In this document: positions 1 through 9,587 of the stretch, piece by piece | Layout: each line of letters begins with the position of its first letter | Position numbering within the stretch: position 1 is the first letter of the stretch | Source of the DNA: Bacillota bacterium | GTDB taxonomy: Bacteria; Bacillota; Clostridia; Lachnospirales; Lachnospiraceae | Length of the DNA stretch: 64,000 bases | Reading direction: 5' to 3' | Assembly (NCBI GenBank): GCA_023391695.1 | Contig: JAEWAK010000003.1 | Location: 1-64,000, forward strand | Position numbers and translations under genes: made by a program | The notes under the pieces: generated by a model | Databases searched by the model: none | The model's input: only the letters and a program-made list of their open reading frames with translations | What the model was told of the DNA's origin: nothing

Positions 1-371
1 TAAGTTGTAATTCAATTTGATTATTAATCATTCGTATCACCGCCACATTTTGATACAATAATTATATCAGATACTAAATAGTACATTCAATTGTAACAGG
101 AACTTTTTCAGTGGCCTCCTTAGCGGAGTGTAAGCGGTGGATAGGGACTTACTTATTTCAGTCGGAGTTCATGCTCCGACTGAAATACCTGCGTAGCAGG
201 TATAAGGTTATGAGCAAGTAGCGGACCCGGAATATCCGCTTTGACTGTGACGCAGTATGCCGCAAAGTGGAGCGTTCAAAATGGTGCAAGGATTTTTCAA
301 ACACCCTCTAGTATATTTTTTTATATTTTAAAATACATTACAACATAAGAAACAATGAAAGGTAATCCTAC
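1..371. other. Palindrome-rich intergenic region before the amine oxidase gene
   Basis: No gene is visible. Three hairpins follow one another: a 12-bp perfect stem (156-167 with 174-185, loop TTCATG), an 8-bp stem (185-192 with 196-203) and AGCGGA/TCCGCT around 219-241. At 274-310 lies a copy of a dispersed repeat also found at 33063-33101 and partly at 20782-20805. The closely spaced palindromes look like repetitive extragenic elements. The function is unknown. Confidence 0.6.
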
Positions 372-2072
372 ATGTCTGACCAATCCATATCCTATCTTAC
401 GAATCCTACCGATTCCCAGCGATATCAGATGTTGAACAATGCTCTGACTGGCGCAGGCCGGCCTGAAGATTTTGAGAATATTATTGAACTGCTTAATCCT
501 CCACCCGATATTACCACATATGCAAATCCGGGGGAATTTAAGAACCTTAAAATTGGTGTCCTGGGCGCAGGACTGGCAGGTCTTTCCGCTGCGTTCGAAT
601 TAAGGAAGCTTGGAGCCGAAATCACTGTTTATGATGCCATGGAGGAGAGAATAGGCGGAAGGGTATATACCTATTATTTTAATAATGACACAAATTACTA
701 TGGGGAGTTCGGTCCTATGAGAATACCCGTAACCCATGGAACTACATGGCATTACATTAATTTATTCGGCCTGGATACCCTGCCTTTAACCTCACCCTTC
801 CCCAATAATTTCATCTATGTACATAATACCCGGATAAGACGGGACCGGGAAGGCAGGAATATCATGAAATACTTATATCCATTATTTCATCTGACCGAGT
901 TTGAAAGCTCACTGACCTGGGATGAATTAAATGAGTATGCCTTTGATTCTGCCCTAAACGGTCTGTCTCCTGATGTCAGGCGGGAACTGTTAGAGATCCT
1001 GCCCCGCTATTCACCCGAATATGAACGTTATATCAACAAAAGCAACCGGCAGGTATTGGAAATGCTCGGATTAAGCCAGGATGCCATCAACCTGATAGCC
1101 AGCACAGATCCTCTTACCGGCGGGCTGATCAATACCAGCTATGGGGAAACCCTGCATGAAATCTATTCCCTGGATTACTTAAATACTTACCGGATCGCAG
1201 GAGGAATGGTTCATCTTCCTCTGGCCTTTTACCGCTCCCTCAGGTCCTCCAAACCAAAGGAATACGATATTCCCGGCTGGTTACTGGGGAATGTGCAAAT
1301 AAAATCCGGCCATGTCATAACCGGAATTTATCAGTCACCGCATTATGATAAAGTTATTATAAAATATGATAATACGGCAGCCAGAGGTATTACGGAAGAA
1401 TTTGATTATGTCATCTGTGCCATTCCTTTTACCACCTTAAGGAATGTTGACATTAAGCCTTTTTTCACTAACCAGAAAATGCAGGCAATCAGAGAACTGT
1501 TCTACAGTGATTCCCTAAAAGCCGCTTTTTTCTGTACCCAGCGTTTCTGGGAAGAAAATGCATATTATGGGAATATAAACGGAGGCATCTCCTTTACGGA
1601 TTTACCCATCCAGTCCATTATTTATCCCGCCGATCACCTCCACTGTCCGGAGCCTGTCTACTGCTCACCCCTGGAACCGGGAGTACTGACCGCTGCCTAT
1701 AATTTAAACCAGGATTCCATCCGGGTCGGAAACCAGACCGAAGAGAGCCGTTTTCAGTTTATAAAGAAGAATGTGGAAGAGGTACATGGTTTACCCGGGA
1801 ATTTCCTGGATTACCTTATCGAAAATTATAAAATAGTCAACTGGTTCCACCAGCCATGGTTCAGAGGGGCATTTGCCGTTAATCTTCCCGGTCAGAAGGT
1901 AAATTTTGCTTACACCATGCTGGAACCGGAATACAATAACCGGGTATTTTTTGCAGGAGAACACACCTCTGTCAAACACGGCTGGATGCAGGGCGCCTTA
2001 TACAGCGGTATGCTGGCCGCCAACTCCCTTTGCAGGTTCGGACTCCATCCCGCAGCTTCTGAAAAACCCTGA
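372..2072 (+). CDS. Flavin-containing amine oxidase (FAD amine / L-amino-acid oxidase family)
   Basis: This 566-residue protein belongs to the flavin amine oxidase superfamily, which oxidises amines or amino acids to imines using FAD and O2 or another acceptor. An N-terminal extension of about 58 residues precedes the Rossmann dinucleotide site (GAGLAG, residues 65-70), the acidic ribose-binding strand (VYDA) and the GGR motif near 96. The C-terminal FAD motif, with FAGEHTS and GALYSG, sits near residues 530-550. There is no signal peptide or membrane segment, so it is probably cytoplasmic. An AAAGG ribosome site lies about 9 bases before the ATG. It is convergent with the trp operon (37 bp gap), which makes an aromatic amino acid an attractive but unproven substrate. 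Monoamine, polyamine or another amino-acid oxidase activity is equally possible. Confidence 0.85.
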   Translation: MSDQSISYLTNPTDSQRYQMLNNALTGAGRPEDFENIIELLNPPPDITTYANPGEFKNLKIGVLGAGLAGLSAAFELRKLGAEITVYDAMEERIGGRVYTYYFNNDTNYYGEFGPMRIPVTHGTTWHYINLFGLDTLPLTSPFPNNFIYVHNTRIRRDREGRNIMKYLYPLFHLTEFESSLTWDELNEYAFDSALNGLSPDVRRELLEILPRYSPEYERYINKSNRQVLEMLGLSQDAINLIASTDPLTGGLINTSYGETLHEIYSLDYLNTYRIAGGMVHLPLAFYRSLRSSKPKEYDIPGWLLGNVQIKSGHVITGIYQSPHYDKVIIKYDNTAARGITEEFDYVICAIPFTTLRNVDIKPFFTNQKMQAIRELFYSDSLKAAFFCTQRFWEENAYYGNINGGISFTDLPIQSIIYPADHLHCPEPVYCSPLEPGVLTAAYNLNQDSIRVGNQTEESRFQFIKKNVEEVHGLPGNFLDYLIENYKIVNWFHQPWFRGAFAVNLPGQKVNFAYTMLEPEYNNRVFFAGEHTSVKHGWMQGALYSGMLAANSLCRFGLHPAASEKP

Positions 2073-2109
2073 AGTATGAAGGAACCGGCTGAATATAACT
2101 TTCTGTTAT

Positions 2110-2892
2110 TTACTGATTTTGTTCCGCTACCGCAGCTTTCATGGATTTTACATATTCATAGACTGCCTTTTCGCTGTCCCTGCCCTGCTGTGCCACTATT
2201 CTTACAACAGCACTTCCTACAATGGCACCGTCGGACAGGGCTGCATACCTGGCGGCCTGTTCGGGAGTTGATATGCCAAACCCGACGGCACAGGGTACAT
2301 CCGCTGACTCTCTTACCAGCCGGACCATCGCTTCAATATCCGTATTTATCTCCGTACGGACACCGGTGACCCCCAGGGAGGATACACAATAAATAAACCC
2401 TTTGGCCTGCTTTGCTATCATTTTAATCCGTTCCTTTGAAGTCGGGGCAATCAGGGCAATTAAATCAATGCCGTATTTATTACAAGCCGGTTCCAGTTCT
2501 TCCTTTTCCTCAAAGGGAAGATCCGGGACTATGATTCCGTCTATCCCTGTTTCCCTGCATTTTGACATAAATTTGTCTTTGCCATAGGTATAGATAGGAT
2601 TGATGTAGGTTAAAAAAACAAGGGGTACCTTTACTTTTTTACGTACTTTGGCTACCATATCAAATAATTTATCCGTGGTACAGCCTGCTCCCAATGCTCT
2701 TTCATTGGCTTCCTGTATAACAATTCCCTCCGCTATGGGATCGGAAAAGGGAACCCCGATTTCTATCAGATCCGCACCGGCTTCTTCCATGGTACAGATC
2801 AATTTCTCCGTGGTTTCAAGATCCGGGTCCCCTCCGGTTACAAAGGCGATAAAGGCCTTGCCGTGTTGGAATGCATTTTTTATTCTACTCAT
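2110..2892 (-). CDS. trpA: Tryptophan synthase alpha subunit
   Basis: TrpA cleaves indole-3-glycerol phosphate to indole and glyceraldehyde-3-phosphate and channels indole to TrpB. The 260-residue length is normal. The catalytic glutamate is in IEIGVPFSDP (E44), and the phosphate-binding VGFGIS and GAIVGSA segments are near the C-terminus. The position matching E. coli Asp60 reads Glu here (AEG rather than ADG). The start overlaps the trpB end by 8 bp, the usual translational coupling of the two subunits. It is the last gene of the seven-gene trp operon. Confidence 0.97.
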   Translation of the reverse strand: MSRIKNAFQHGKAFIAFVTGGDPDLETTEKLICTMEEAGADLIEIGVPFSDPIAEGIVIQEANERALGAGCTTDKLFDMVAKVRKKVKVPLVFLTYINPIYTYGKDKFMSKCRETGIDGIIVPDLPFEEKEELEPACNKYGIDLIALIAPTSKERIKMIAKQAKGFIYCVSSLGVTGVRTEINTDIEAMVRLVRESADVPCAVGFGISTPEQAARYAALSDGAIVGSAVVRIVAQQGRDSEKAVYEYVKSMKAAVAEQNQ

Positions 2893-4069
2893 AGATATTT
2901 ACCCCCCTGTACCTTGCAATGGCCGCCACATCCTTATCTCCGCGGCCGGATATGTTGATGACAATAATTTTATCCTTATCATAAGAAGATGCGGCTTTCA
3001 TGGCGTAAGCCACCGCATGGGCGCTTTCCACCGCCGGAATGATACCTTCCGTACGGGATAGGTATTCAAATGCCCGGACTGCCTCTTCATCCGTTATGGG
3101 GACATATCTGGCACGGCCCATATCATTTAACATGGCATGTTCCGGTCCGATGCCCGGATAGTCAAGTCCGGCTGAAATGGAATATACCGGAGCAATCTGC
3201 CCGTATTGATCCTGGCAGAAGATAGACTTCATCCCATGGAAGATACCTTCGCTTCCATTGGCAATGGTCGCCGCATTTTTCGGATTATCCACGCCCAGGC
3301 CGGCAGCTTCGCAGCCGACCAACTCCACGGTTTTATCCTCTATAAATTCATAAAAAGCTCCCATGGCATTGCTGCCGCCCCCAACGCAGGCAATGACCGC
3401 ATCGGGAAGCCTGCCTTCCGCTTCCCGTAACTGTTCTTTGATTTCCTTTCCTATAATCTTCTGAAAATCCCTTACGATCGTAGGAAAGGGATGGGGCCCC
3501 ATAACCGAGCCGAGTACATATAAGGTATCCTCCACCCGTTTTGTCCACTCCCGCATGGTTTCATTAACCGCATCCTTAAGGGTCATGGTACCGCTGGTAA
3601 CGGAATGGACTTTCGCCCCAAGAAGCTCCATACGGAATACGTTCAGCGCCTGGCGGTCCGTATCCTCCTTACCCATAAAGATATCGCATTCCATTCCCAT
3701 AAGGGCTGCCGCCGTTGCCGTAGCCACCCCATGCTGTCCTGCGCCGGTTTCCGCAATTACCCTGGTTTTACCCATCTTTTTTGCTAACAGCACCTGCCCC
3801 AGGACATTATTTATCTTGTGGGAACCGGTATGGTTTAAATCCTCCCTTTTCAGATAGATCTTAGCACCGCCCAGGTCCTTCGTCATTTTTTCCGCATAAT
3901 ATAAAAGGGAAGGCCTACCGGCATAGTTCTTATATAAATCATTTAATTCACTGACAAATCCGGGATCGTTCTTATACGTTTCATAAGCCTTTTCCACTTC
4001 CTGCACCGCATTCATTAATGTTTCCGGAATATACTGCCCGCCGTATTGCAAAAATCTTCCTTTTTTCAT
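2885..4069 (-). CDS. trpB: Tryptophan synthase beta subunit
   Basis: TrpB is a PLP enzyme that joins indole to serine to make L-tryptophan. It is 394 residues, the normal length. The PLP lysine is in HTGSHKINN (K85), the catalytic glutamate in ETGAGQHG (E107), and the PLP-phosphate loop is GGGSNAMG. This is the trpA-partnered TrpB1 type, as the adjacency and the 8-bp overlap with trpA also indicate. About 100 bp separate it from trpF upstream in the same operon. Confidence 0.98.
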   Translation of the reverse strand: MKKGRFLQYGGQYIPETLMNAVQEVEKAYETYKNDPGFVSELNDLYKNYAGRPSLLYYAEKMTKDLGGAKIYLKREDLNHTGSHKINNVLGQVLLAKKMGKTRVIAETGAGQHGVATATAAALMGMECDIFMGKEDTDRQALNVFRMELLGAKVHSVTSGTMTLKDAVNETMREWTKRVEDTLYVLGSVMGPHPFPTIVRDFQKIIGKEIKEQLREAEGRLPDAVIACVGGGSNAMGAFYEFIEDKTVELVGCEAAGLGVDNPKNAATIANGSEGIFHGMKSIFCQDQYGQIAPVYSISAGLDYPGIGPEHAMLNDMGRARYVPITDEEAVRAFEYLSRTEGIIPAVESAHAVAYAMKAASSYDKDKIIVINISGRGDKDVAAIARYRGVNIYE

Positions 4070-4169
4070 TTCCTGCCTCTTTCCCGCCTGTATTCTGACT
4101 GTTTCAGAGAATATACTTATATCTGGTTCCAGGTTCAGTTATCCTTACTCCCGCCACAGGCATTCATAA

Positions 4170-4784
4170 TTATTTTACCCTTCTTACGATATCTATGATT
4201 TCCTTTATTTTATTCTCGTCTTTCCTGCCTTCCGTCTCTGCTCCGCTGCTGACATCCACACAATAGGGATTACAGTCCTTTATTGCTGCTGTAATATTTT
4301 CCGCTTTTAATCCGCCTGCCAGAAAAAACGGCTTACAATGTTTTGGTATCAGTCTCCGGTCAAAGGAACGGCCGCTGCCTCCATACTGTTTATCACTGTA
4401 AGTATCAAACAGCAGGTGATTACAGGGCAGCTCCTGCATGGCTTCTATCTGCCCGGCCTGCCGGACACGGACTGCTTTTATAATATCATTGGGTATCAGG
4501 CTCTTTAGTTTCAGGATATAAGCTTCGTCTTCTTCTCCATGGAGTTGTACCAGGTCAATTACCTTTTCCCCGCACAATTTAACAATGTGCTCCACGGGTT
4601 CATTTACAAAGACCCCCACTGCCCGGATCCGCCTGTCCAATAATTCCTTCAAAGCCCGTGCCCCGGCATCGTCGATCTGCCGCCTGCTTTCTGCAAATAC
4701 AAAACCGACATAGTCCGGCAGATATTTATTTACATAAGAAATATCTTCCTGCCTTTTTAAACCGCATATTTTAATCTTTGTCAT
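4170..4784 (-). CDS. trpF: Phosphoribosylanthranilate isomerase
   Basis: TrpF converts N-(5-phosphoribosyl)anthranilate to the carboxyphenylamino-deoxyribulose phosphate by an Amadori rearrangement. The 204-residue TIM barrel is normal for a monofunctional TrpF. The N-terminal KICGLKR carries the catalytic base cysteine, LFDT carries the general-acid aspartate, and FFLAGGL and VDVSSGAE form the phosphate-binding end. The start overlaps the trpC stop by 4 bp (ATGA), so the two are translationally coupled, although they are separate proteins rather than the enterobacterial fusion. Confidence 0.97.
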   Translation of the reverse strand: MTKIKICGLKRQEDISYVNKYLPDYVGFVFAESRRQIDDAGARALKELLDRRIRAVGVFVNEPVEHIVKLCGEKVIDLVQLHGEEDEAYILKLKSLIPNDIIKAVRVRQAGQIEAMQELPCNHLLFDTYSDKQYGGSGRSFDRRLIPKHCKPFFLAGGLKAENITAAIKDCNPYCVDVSSGAETEGRKDENKIKEIIDIVRRVK

Positions 4785-5563
4785 GGCCTTCCTCTTAATT
4801 CATCTATCATTTTCTTTTTCTCTGCACTGCGCATTAAGGTTTCACCGATCAATACGGCATTTACCTTTGCTTTTCTTAAGGTGTTGATGTCTTCCGGGGT
4901 TTTTATCCCGCTCTCGGCTACAAAAAGGATGTGTTCCGGAACGAATTTTCTCAGGCGTTCACTGTTATGAATGTCTACTTCAAACGTTTTTAAGTTCCGG
5001 TTATTCACACCGATTATTCTGGCTCCGGCCTGAACGGCCGACTTTACCTCTTCTTCGTCATGGGCTTCCACCAGGGCGGCCAGTCCCAGAAAGTCACATA
5101 AGCGAAGGTATTCCCGTACTGTTTCTTCCTTTAACAGGGAGCAGATTAGCAGGATGCAGTCGGCCCCTATTACTTTTGCCTGATAGATCTGGTAAGGTTC
5201 CAGAATAAAATCCTTGCGCAGTATGGGAATACTTACATTCCGCTTTATTTCCGTTAAATATTCATCCTGTCCTTTAAAAAAATCCGGTTCCGTCAGTACG
5301 GATATACACCCTGCCCCGGCAGCTTCATAATCTTTGGCAATTTCCACATAGGGGAAATCAGCCGCAATGATTCCCTTGGAAGGGGACGCCTTTTTGACTT
5401 CACAGATAAAGCTGATATCCTCCTTCCTTATGGCTTTTTCAAAAGGAAAATCCGTATTTTTTTCCGTTTTTTCCGCCATCTGTTTCATATCTTCATAGGA
5501 AATCCGCTTTTTATCCTTTTCAATCCGCACTTTCGTGGCGGCAGCAATTTCATCCAATATCAT
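4781..5563 (-). CDS. trpC: Indole-3-glycerol phosphate synthase
   Basis: TrpC closes the indole ring, with decarboxylation, to give indole-3-glycerol phosphate. The 260-residue length and motifs fit a monofunctional enzyme: EVKKASPSKG near residue 55, ILRKDFI with the catalytic lysine, GVNNRNL, and VAESGI near the C-terminus. It overlaps trpF by 4 bp. A gap of about 216 bp separates it from trpD. That gap shows no ORF or obvious hairpin terminator, so transcription probably runs through. Confidence 0.97.
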   Translation of the reverse strand: MILDEIAAATKVRIEKDKKRISYEDMKQMAEKTEKNTDFPFEKAIRKEDISFICEVKKASPSKGIIAADFPYVEIAKDYEAAGAGCISVLTEPDFFKGQDEYLTEIKRNVSIPILRKDFILEPYQIYQAKVIGADCILLICSLLKEETVREYLRLCDFLGLAALVEAHDEEEVKSAVQAGARIIGVNNRNLKTFEVDIHNSERLRKFVPEHILFVAESGIKTPEDINTLRKAKVNAVLIGETLMRSAEKKKMIDELRGRP

Positions 5564-5779
5564 TCTGACCAGCCTTTCTTAGCTTTTTTCTTTTCCTGAC
5601 AGTTAATAAACGATTATCCTATTTATTCCAATACTTTTTTATCACCCTGCCCGGGATTCCGTTTTTTATTCAAATAGAATTCTTTTTTGCCCTGGTATCT
5701 GAAACAGTACCCAAGCAATTTGTTCCGTTTTACCATAACTTCATTCCTGTACCGTTCATAATAGTTCGTCATTCCGCAT

Positions 5780-6787
5780 CTATTGGTTCGTCAGTTCAAT
5801 AAATCTCTTAAGCTGCTTAAGGGCCCTGCCGCTGTCTATCACTTCTGCCGCTTCTTCCACGACTTCCTTTAGGGTAACATTATCTTTTACCATATAGATG
5901 CAGGCTGCTGCATTCATCAGTACCGCATCCCGTTTCGGCCCCTTTTCCCCGTTTAAAATCCCAAGAGTAATCTCTGCATTTTCTTTCGGGCCTCCGCCGA
6001 CTAAGTCTTCCTTCCGGCATTTTGAGAATCCAAACTGCTCCGGTTCCAGCTTAAAGGAAGTTATGATTCCATCCCGGATCTCACAGCAGGTAGTCGGTGC
6101 ACTGAGGGAAATTTCATCAATCCCGTCATTGCCATAGGCTACAATGGCACGCTTTACCCCCAGATTGGCCAGAACTTTGGCCAGAGGTTCCACCAGGCCT
6201 TCATCGTATACGCCAAGTAACTGCATATTGGCTCCTGCCGGATTGGCCAGAGGTCCCAGGATATTGAAGATAGTACGGATACCCAGTTCCCTCCTCACCG
6301 GAGCCACATATTTCATTGCCGTATGGTAGCTTTGGGCAAACATAAAGCATAAGCCGATTTCATTTAAAACCTCCGCACTTTTAGCGGGACTGATCATAAT
6401 GTTCACCCCCAGTGCCTCCAGTACATCCGCCGCACCGCATTTGCTGGAAACGCTTCGGTTGCCGTGCTTTGCCACGGGTATCCCTGCCGCAGACACCACC
6501 AGGGAGGCTGTGGTTGAGATATTAAACGTATAGGCTTCGTCACCGCCGGTGCCTACGATTTCAAGGACATCCATGTTATGAAGCAGCCTGGTACAGTGTT
6601 TTCTCATGCCGGCCGCACTGGCGGTTATCTCTTCAATGGTTTCCCCTTTCATGCGAAGCCCTGTCAGATAAGCTCCTATGTGTACGCCTGAAGCTTCACC
6701 GCTCATGATTTCATCCATTACCGCTTCTGCCATTTCGTAACTTAAATCTTCCTTATTGGTTATTTTATAGATCGCTTCTTTAATCAT
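5780..6787 (-). CDS. trpD: Anthranilate phosphoribosyltransferase
   Basis: TrpD transfers phosphoribose from PRPP to anthranilate. The PRPP-binding glycine-rich loop VGTGGDEAYTFNIST, the following KHGNR and the SSKCGAADVLEALG region are all present. The start is set at MIKEAIYK because a strong GGAGGAAAGG ribosome site lies directly before that ATG. An upstream in-frame ATG at 6817 would place that site inside the protein. The resulting 335 residues match the family. The 235-bp gap to trpG has no recognisable gene. Confidence 0.96.
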   Translation of the reverse strand: MIKEAIYKITNKEDLSYEMAEAVMDEIMSGEASGVHIGAYLTGLRMKGETIEEITASAAGMRKHCTRLLHNMDVLEIVGTGGDEAYTFNISTTASLVVSAAGIPVAKHGNRSVSSKCGAADVLEALGVNIMISPAKSAEVLNEIGLCFMFAQSYHTAMKYVAPVRRELGIRTIFNILGPLANPAGANMQLLGVYDEGLVEPLAKVLANLGVKRAIVAYGNDGIDEISLSAPTTCCEIRDGIITSFKLEPEQFGFSKCRKEDLVGGGPKENAEITLGILNGEKGPKRDAVLMNAAACIYMVKDNVTLKEVVEEAAEVIDSGRALKQLKRFIELTNQ

Positions 6788-7022
6788 TATCCTTTCCTCC
6801 TGTTCTTTTTCCTGCATATGGACCGGTTAACTATACTGGCCAATTCGTTTCCGTTATTACAACTGCCGGATATATAAAATCCGGCTTTACCTATTTATGC
6901 TATATGGGTTTACGCTATTTGGGGATTTTGTCAATAAGTCTAACTTCTGCCGTCCTGTGTACCGATAGATTGATGTATATATCAATGGATAACAGATTTG
7001 CCAGTACACCAGGGACCCTTTC

Positions 7023-7619
7023 TCAATAAGTTAAAAAATTCTCCATCATTTTTCTGCCGTCCGGGGTAAGAACGGATTCCGGATGAAACTGCAGGCCGTA
7101 TATTTCATATTCTTTATGTTTTACCGCCATGATATCACCGTCCTCTGCAATCCCTATCACCTGAAGTTCTTCCGGAACGGTATCCGGTCTGGCAGCCAGT
7201 GAATGGTATCTTCCAACCGGAATTGACTCCGGCAGTCCTTTAAACAGGCTGCTTCCGGTATCGACCTTAACGACGCTCTGTTTACCGTGCATTAATGTAC
7301 TTGCGTAGGTAATGACTGCCCCGAATACTTCACAGATTCCCTGATGCCCCAGGCAGACACCTAAGATCGGTACCATTCCTTTCATTTCCCTGACCACTTC
7401 TTCACAGACGCCGGCATCCATGGGGCGCCCCGGCCCCGGTGAAAGGATGATATGGGAGGGATGCAGGGCTTTAATTTCTCCCACCTCCAGTTCATCGTTC
7501 CGTATGACTTTGATTTCAGGATTTACCCCAAGGAAATCTCTTTTCTCTTCGCATATGCTCCCGATTAACTGTACCAAATTGTAGGAAAAACTATCGTAAT
7601 TATCAATTAACAAAATCAT
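7023..7619 (-). CDS. trpG: Anthranilate synthase component II (glutamine amidotransferase)
   Basis: This class-I glutamine amidotransferase supplies ammonia to TrpE. The nucleophile elbow is GVCLGHQG and the His/Glu pair lies in QFHPES near the C-terminus. Its 198 residues match stand-alone TrpG/PabA proteins. It overlaps trpE by 4 bp. Because TrpG and PabA are so alike, it might also serve p-aminobenzoate synthesis. Its place in a full trp operon makes anthranilate its main job. Confidence 0.95.
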   Translation of the reverse strand: MILLIDNYDSFSYNLVQLIGSICEEKRDFLGVNPEIKVIRNDELEVGEIKALHPSHIILSPGPGRPMDAGVCEEVVREMKGMVPILGVCLGHQGICEVFGAVITYASTLMHGKQSVVKVDTGSSLFKGLPESIPVGRYHSLAARPDTVPEELQVIGIAEDGDIMAVKHKEYEIYGLQFHPESVLTPDGRKMMENFLTY

Positions 7620-9070
7620 AAATCCACCTCACTTGCCAGCTTTATCGCTTCTATGACCGCACCGGCCTTATTGGCACATTCTTCATATTCCTTTTCCGGA
7701 ACGCTGTCTGCCACAATGCCCGCACCGGCCTGGACATACACTTTACTCCCCTTCTTTACAGCTGTTCTTATGGCGATACATACGTCCAGGTTACCGGAAA
7801 AATCCAGATAACCGATAGCCCCTCCGTATATCCCCCTAGCAACATCCTCCAGTTCATCAATGATTTCACAGGCCCTGAACTTTGGTGCGCCGGATAAGGT
7901 TCCTGCCGGCAGCAGTGCAGCCACCGTATCACAGCCGTCTTTATCCTCCCTGATCTGCCCGGTGACTACGGAGGCTATATGCATTACCTTGGAAAAACGG
8001 TGTATCTTCATATAATCTTCAACACAGACACTGCCGTACTTTGCAATGCGCCCTACATCGTTTCTGGCAAGATCCACCAGCATGTTATGTTCGGCTAATT
8101 CCTTTTCATCTGCAAGGAGCTCTTCCTCCAGTTCCTGGTCCTCTTCCGCTGTTTTGCCCCTTGGCCTGGTTCCGGCCACGGGAAAGGTGGTTAATTTCCC
8201 GTCCACCAGTTTTATCATGGTTTCAGGAGAAGCCCCCGCAATCTGTACATCCTCACATTGTATGAAATACATATAGGGGGATGGATTGGTGGTTCTTAGT
8301 ACCCGGTAGGTATTTAACAGGCTGCCCTTATATTCTGCTTCAAACCTTCTGGATATAACGGCCTGGAATATATCACCTTCCCGGATATATTTTTTCGTCC
8401 GTTCCACCATCTTGCAATACCGCTCCCTGGAAAGGTTACAGGTAAATTCGGGAGCGGTGTCTGTTTTTAAAACCTGCAAAGGAGCCGGGTCATTGATTAA
8501 ATGAATGATTTTTTCAATCTCCAATAAGGCTGCATGATACCCCTGTTCCCCGTCTTCGGATTTGTAATTGGCTACAATGCTGATTTTCTGCCTTAGATGG
8601 TCAAAAGCAATTACTTTGTCAAATAACATCAGGTCATAATCTTTAAAGTCATTCTTTTTTATCTTTAGTTTCGGTTCCGCATATCCAATCATTTCATAAG
8701 AGAAATAACCCACAAACCCACCCGTAAAAGGCGGCATTCCGTCAATATGGGGCGTTTTATATTTATTCAGCAGTCCTCTTAGTACCTTCATCGGATCATC
8801 CGTTGTTTTTGTAATGATTTCCCCGCTTTTTACGGTAACCTCACCGTTTTTGCAAATCACATGCAGCAACGGGTTAAAGCCTAAAAAAGAATACCTTCCC
8901 CAACGCTCTCCCCCTTCCACGCTTTCCAGTAAGTAGTAGTTCTTATCTACCTGTGCTAATTTTCTCAACAAATTAATGGGTGTAATAATATCGGCAAAGA
9001 TTTCTTTATATACCGGTATTAAATTATAACCTTTTTCATATCCCTGCATTGCCTCATAACTGTTTACCAT
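7616..9070 (-). CDS. trpE: Anthranilate synthase component I
   Basis: TrpE makes anthranilate from chorismate with ammonia from TrpG. The chorismate-binding core shows AGASPETM, FPVAGTRPRG, ELAEHNMLVDLARND and GTLSGAPK, and a C-terminal AGAGIV. The start is placed at MVNSYEAMQ because AAAGGAGGATGTAAG precedes it. Reading open to an upstream ATG at 9208 would add 46 residues derived from a palindromic repeat. The protein is then 484 residues, normal for TrpE. It is the first gene of the operon and lies about 220 bp downstream of the T-box terminator. Confidence 0.97.
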   Translation of the reverse strand: MVNSYEAMQGYEKGYNLIPVYKEIFADIITPINLLRKLAQVDKNYYLLESVEGGERWGRYSFLGFNPLLHVICKNGEVTVKSGEIITKTTDDPMKVLRGLLNKYKTPHIDGMPPFTGGFVGYFSYEMIGYAEPKLKIKKNDFKDYDLMLFDKVIAFDHLRQKISIVANYKSEDGEQGYHAALLEIEKIIHLINDPAPLQVLKTDTAPEFTCNLSRERYCKMVERTKKYIREGDIFQAVISRRFEAEYKGSLLNTYRVLRTTNPSPYMYFIQCEDVQIAGASPETMIKLVDGKLTTFPVAGTRPRGKTAEEDQELEEELLADEKELAEHNMLVDLARNDVGRIAKYGSVCVEDYMKIHRFSKVMHIASVVTGQIREDKDGCDTVAALLPAGTLSGAPKFRACEIIDELEDVARGIYGGAIGYLDFSGNLDVCIAIRTAVKKGSKVYVQAGAGIVADSVPEKEYEECANKAGAVIEAIKLASEVDL

Positions 9071-9144
9071 CTTACATCCTCCTTTTATTTGCTTCAAGAA
9101 AGTCCCCCGCTTAAGGGATATTTCGGGGCGGGTTGTGCCAACAC

Positions 9145-9173
9145 CATAATTCCGATCCGCCGCAGTGCGATCC
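9145..9173. repeat. Dispersed extragenic repeat, copy A (trp leader spacer)
   Basis: About 29 bases are nearly identical to 16305-16332; the shared core is CATAATTCC, then ATCCGCCGCAG, then GCGATCC. Small hairpins follow it here (CCTCG/CGAGG, GCCGA/TCGGC, GCAC/GTGC). It lies between the T-box terminator and trpE. Confidence 0.6.
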
Positions 9174-9292
9174 TCGCGGGACGAGGCCGACAAAATCGGC
9201 AGTTTCACATCGCACGAGTGTGCCTCCTGCTGGTAGGGCTTATTATTTTTGTTTTCATAATAAATTTCGAAAATTTCTTATGAAATAAAAAA

Positions 9293-9580
9293 AAAGCCTT
9301 TATCCCTATTCTAAGGGACAAAAGCTTTAAACTTCTGCGATACCACCCATATTGATGTCTTCCGACATCCACTCTGTTTGTATACTATCATATACACCCC
9401 GCTGATAACGGTCAGGGTCCCCGTTGACGTCTACTCCCTTACGGTTTCAAGCCACCCTCACAAGTCCATTCAGTAAATTCTTTGAACTAATTGTTCTTCT
9501 TATCGCATTCCCACCAACCTGCGACTCTCTGTAAGATTTCCTTTACCTACTTCTCTTGTTCATCGGTTTTATCTTTAAAT
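9293..9580 (-). promoter_or_regulatory. Tryptophan T-box leader with terminator/antiterminator
   Basis: This is a tRNA-sensing leader RNA on the minus strand, upstream of trpE. The conserved T-box GGGTGGTATCGCAG lies at about 9336-9350. It is followed by a terminator hairpin (AAAGCTTTTGTCCC paired with GGGATAAAGGCTTT) and a T run. Stem I contains AGTA of the S-turn, the AGAGAG box and a GGTTGGTG segment. The specifier loop reads GAA-TGG-A, with the tryptophan codon UGG at 9468-9466. From what is known of T-box RNAs, uncharged tRNA-Trp would stabilise the antiterminator and allow trp transcription. Confidence 0.93.
9295..9329 (-). terminator. T-box attenuator terminator
   Basis: The hairpin AAAGCTTTTGTCCC...GGGATAAAGGCTTT is followed by a run of T on the minus strand. 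It immediately follows the T-box sequence, so it is the conditional terminator of the trp leader. Confidence 0.9.
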
Positions 9581-9587
9581 TGAATTA

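Noticed and set aside
9071..9208. In-frame upstream extension of trpE (46 extra residues)
   Set aside because: The codons come from palindromic repeat DNA, and a perfect ribosome site lies directly before the ATG at 9070.
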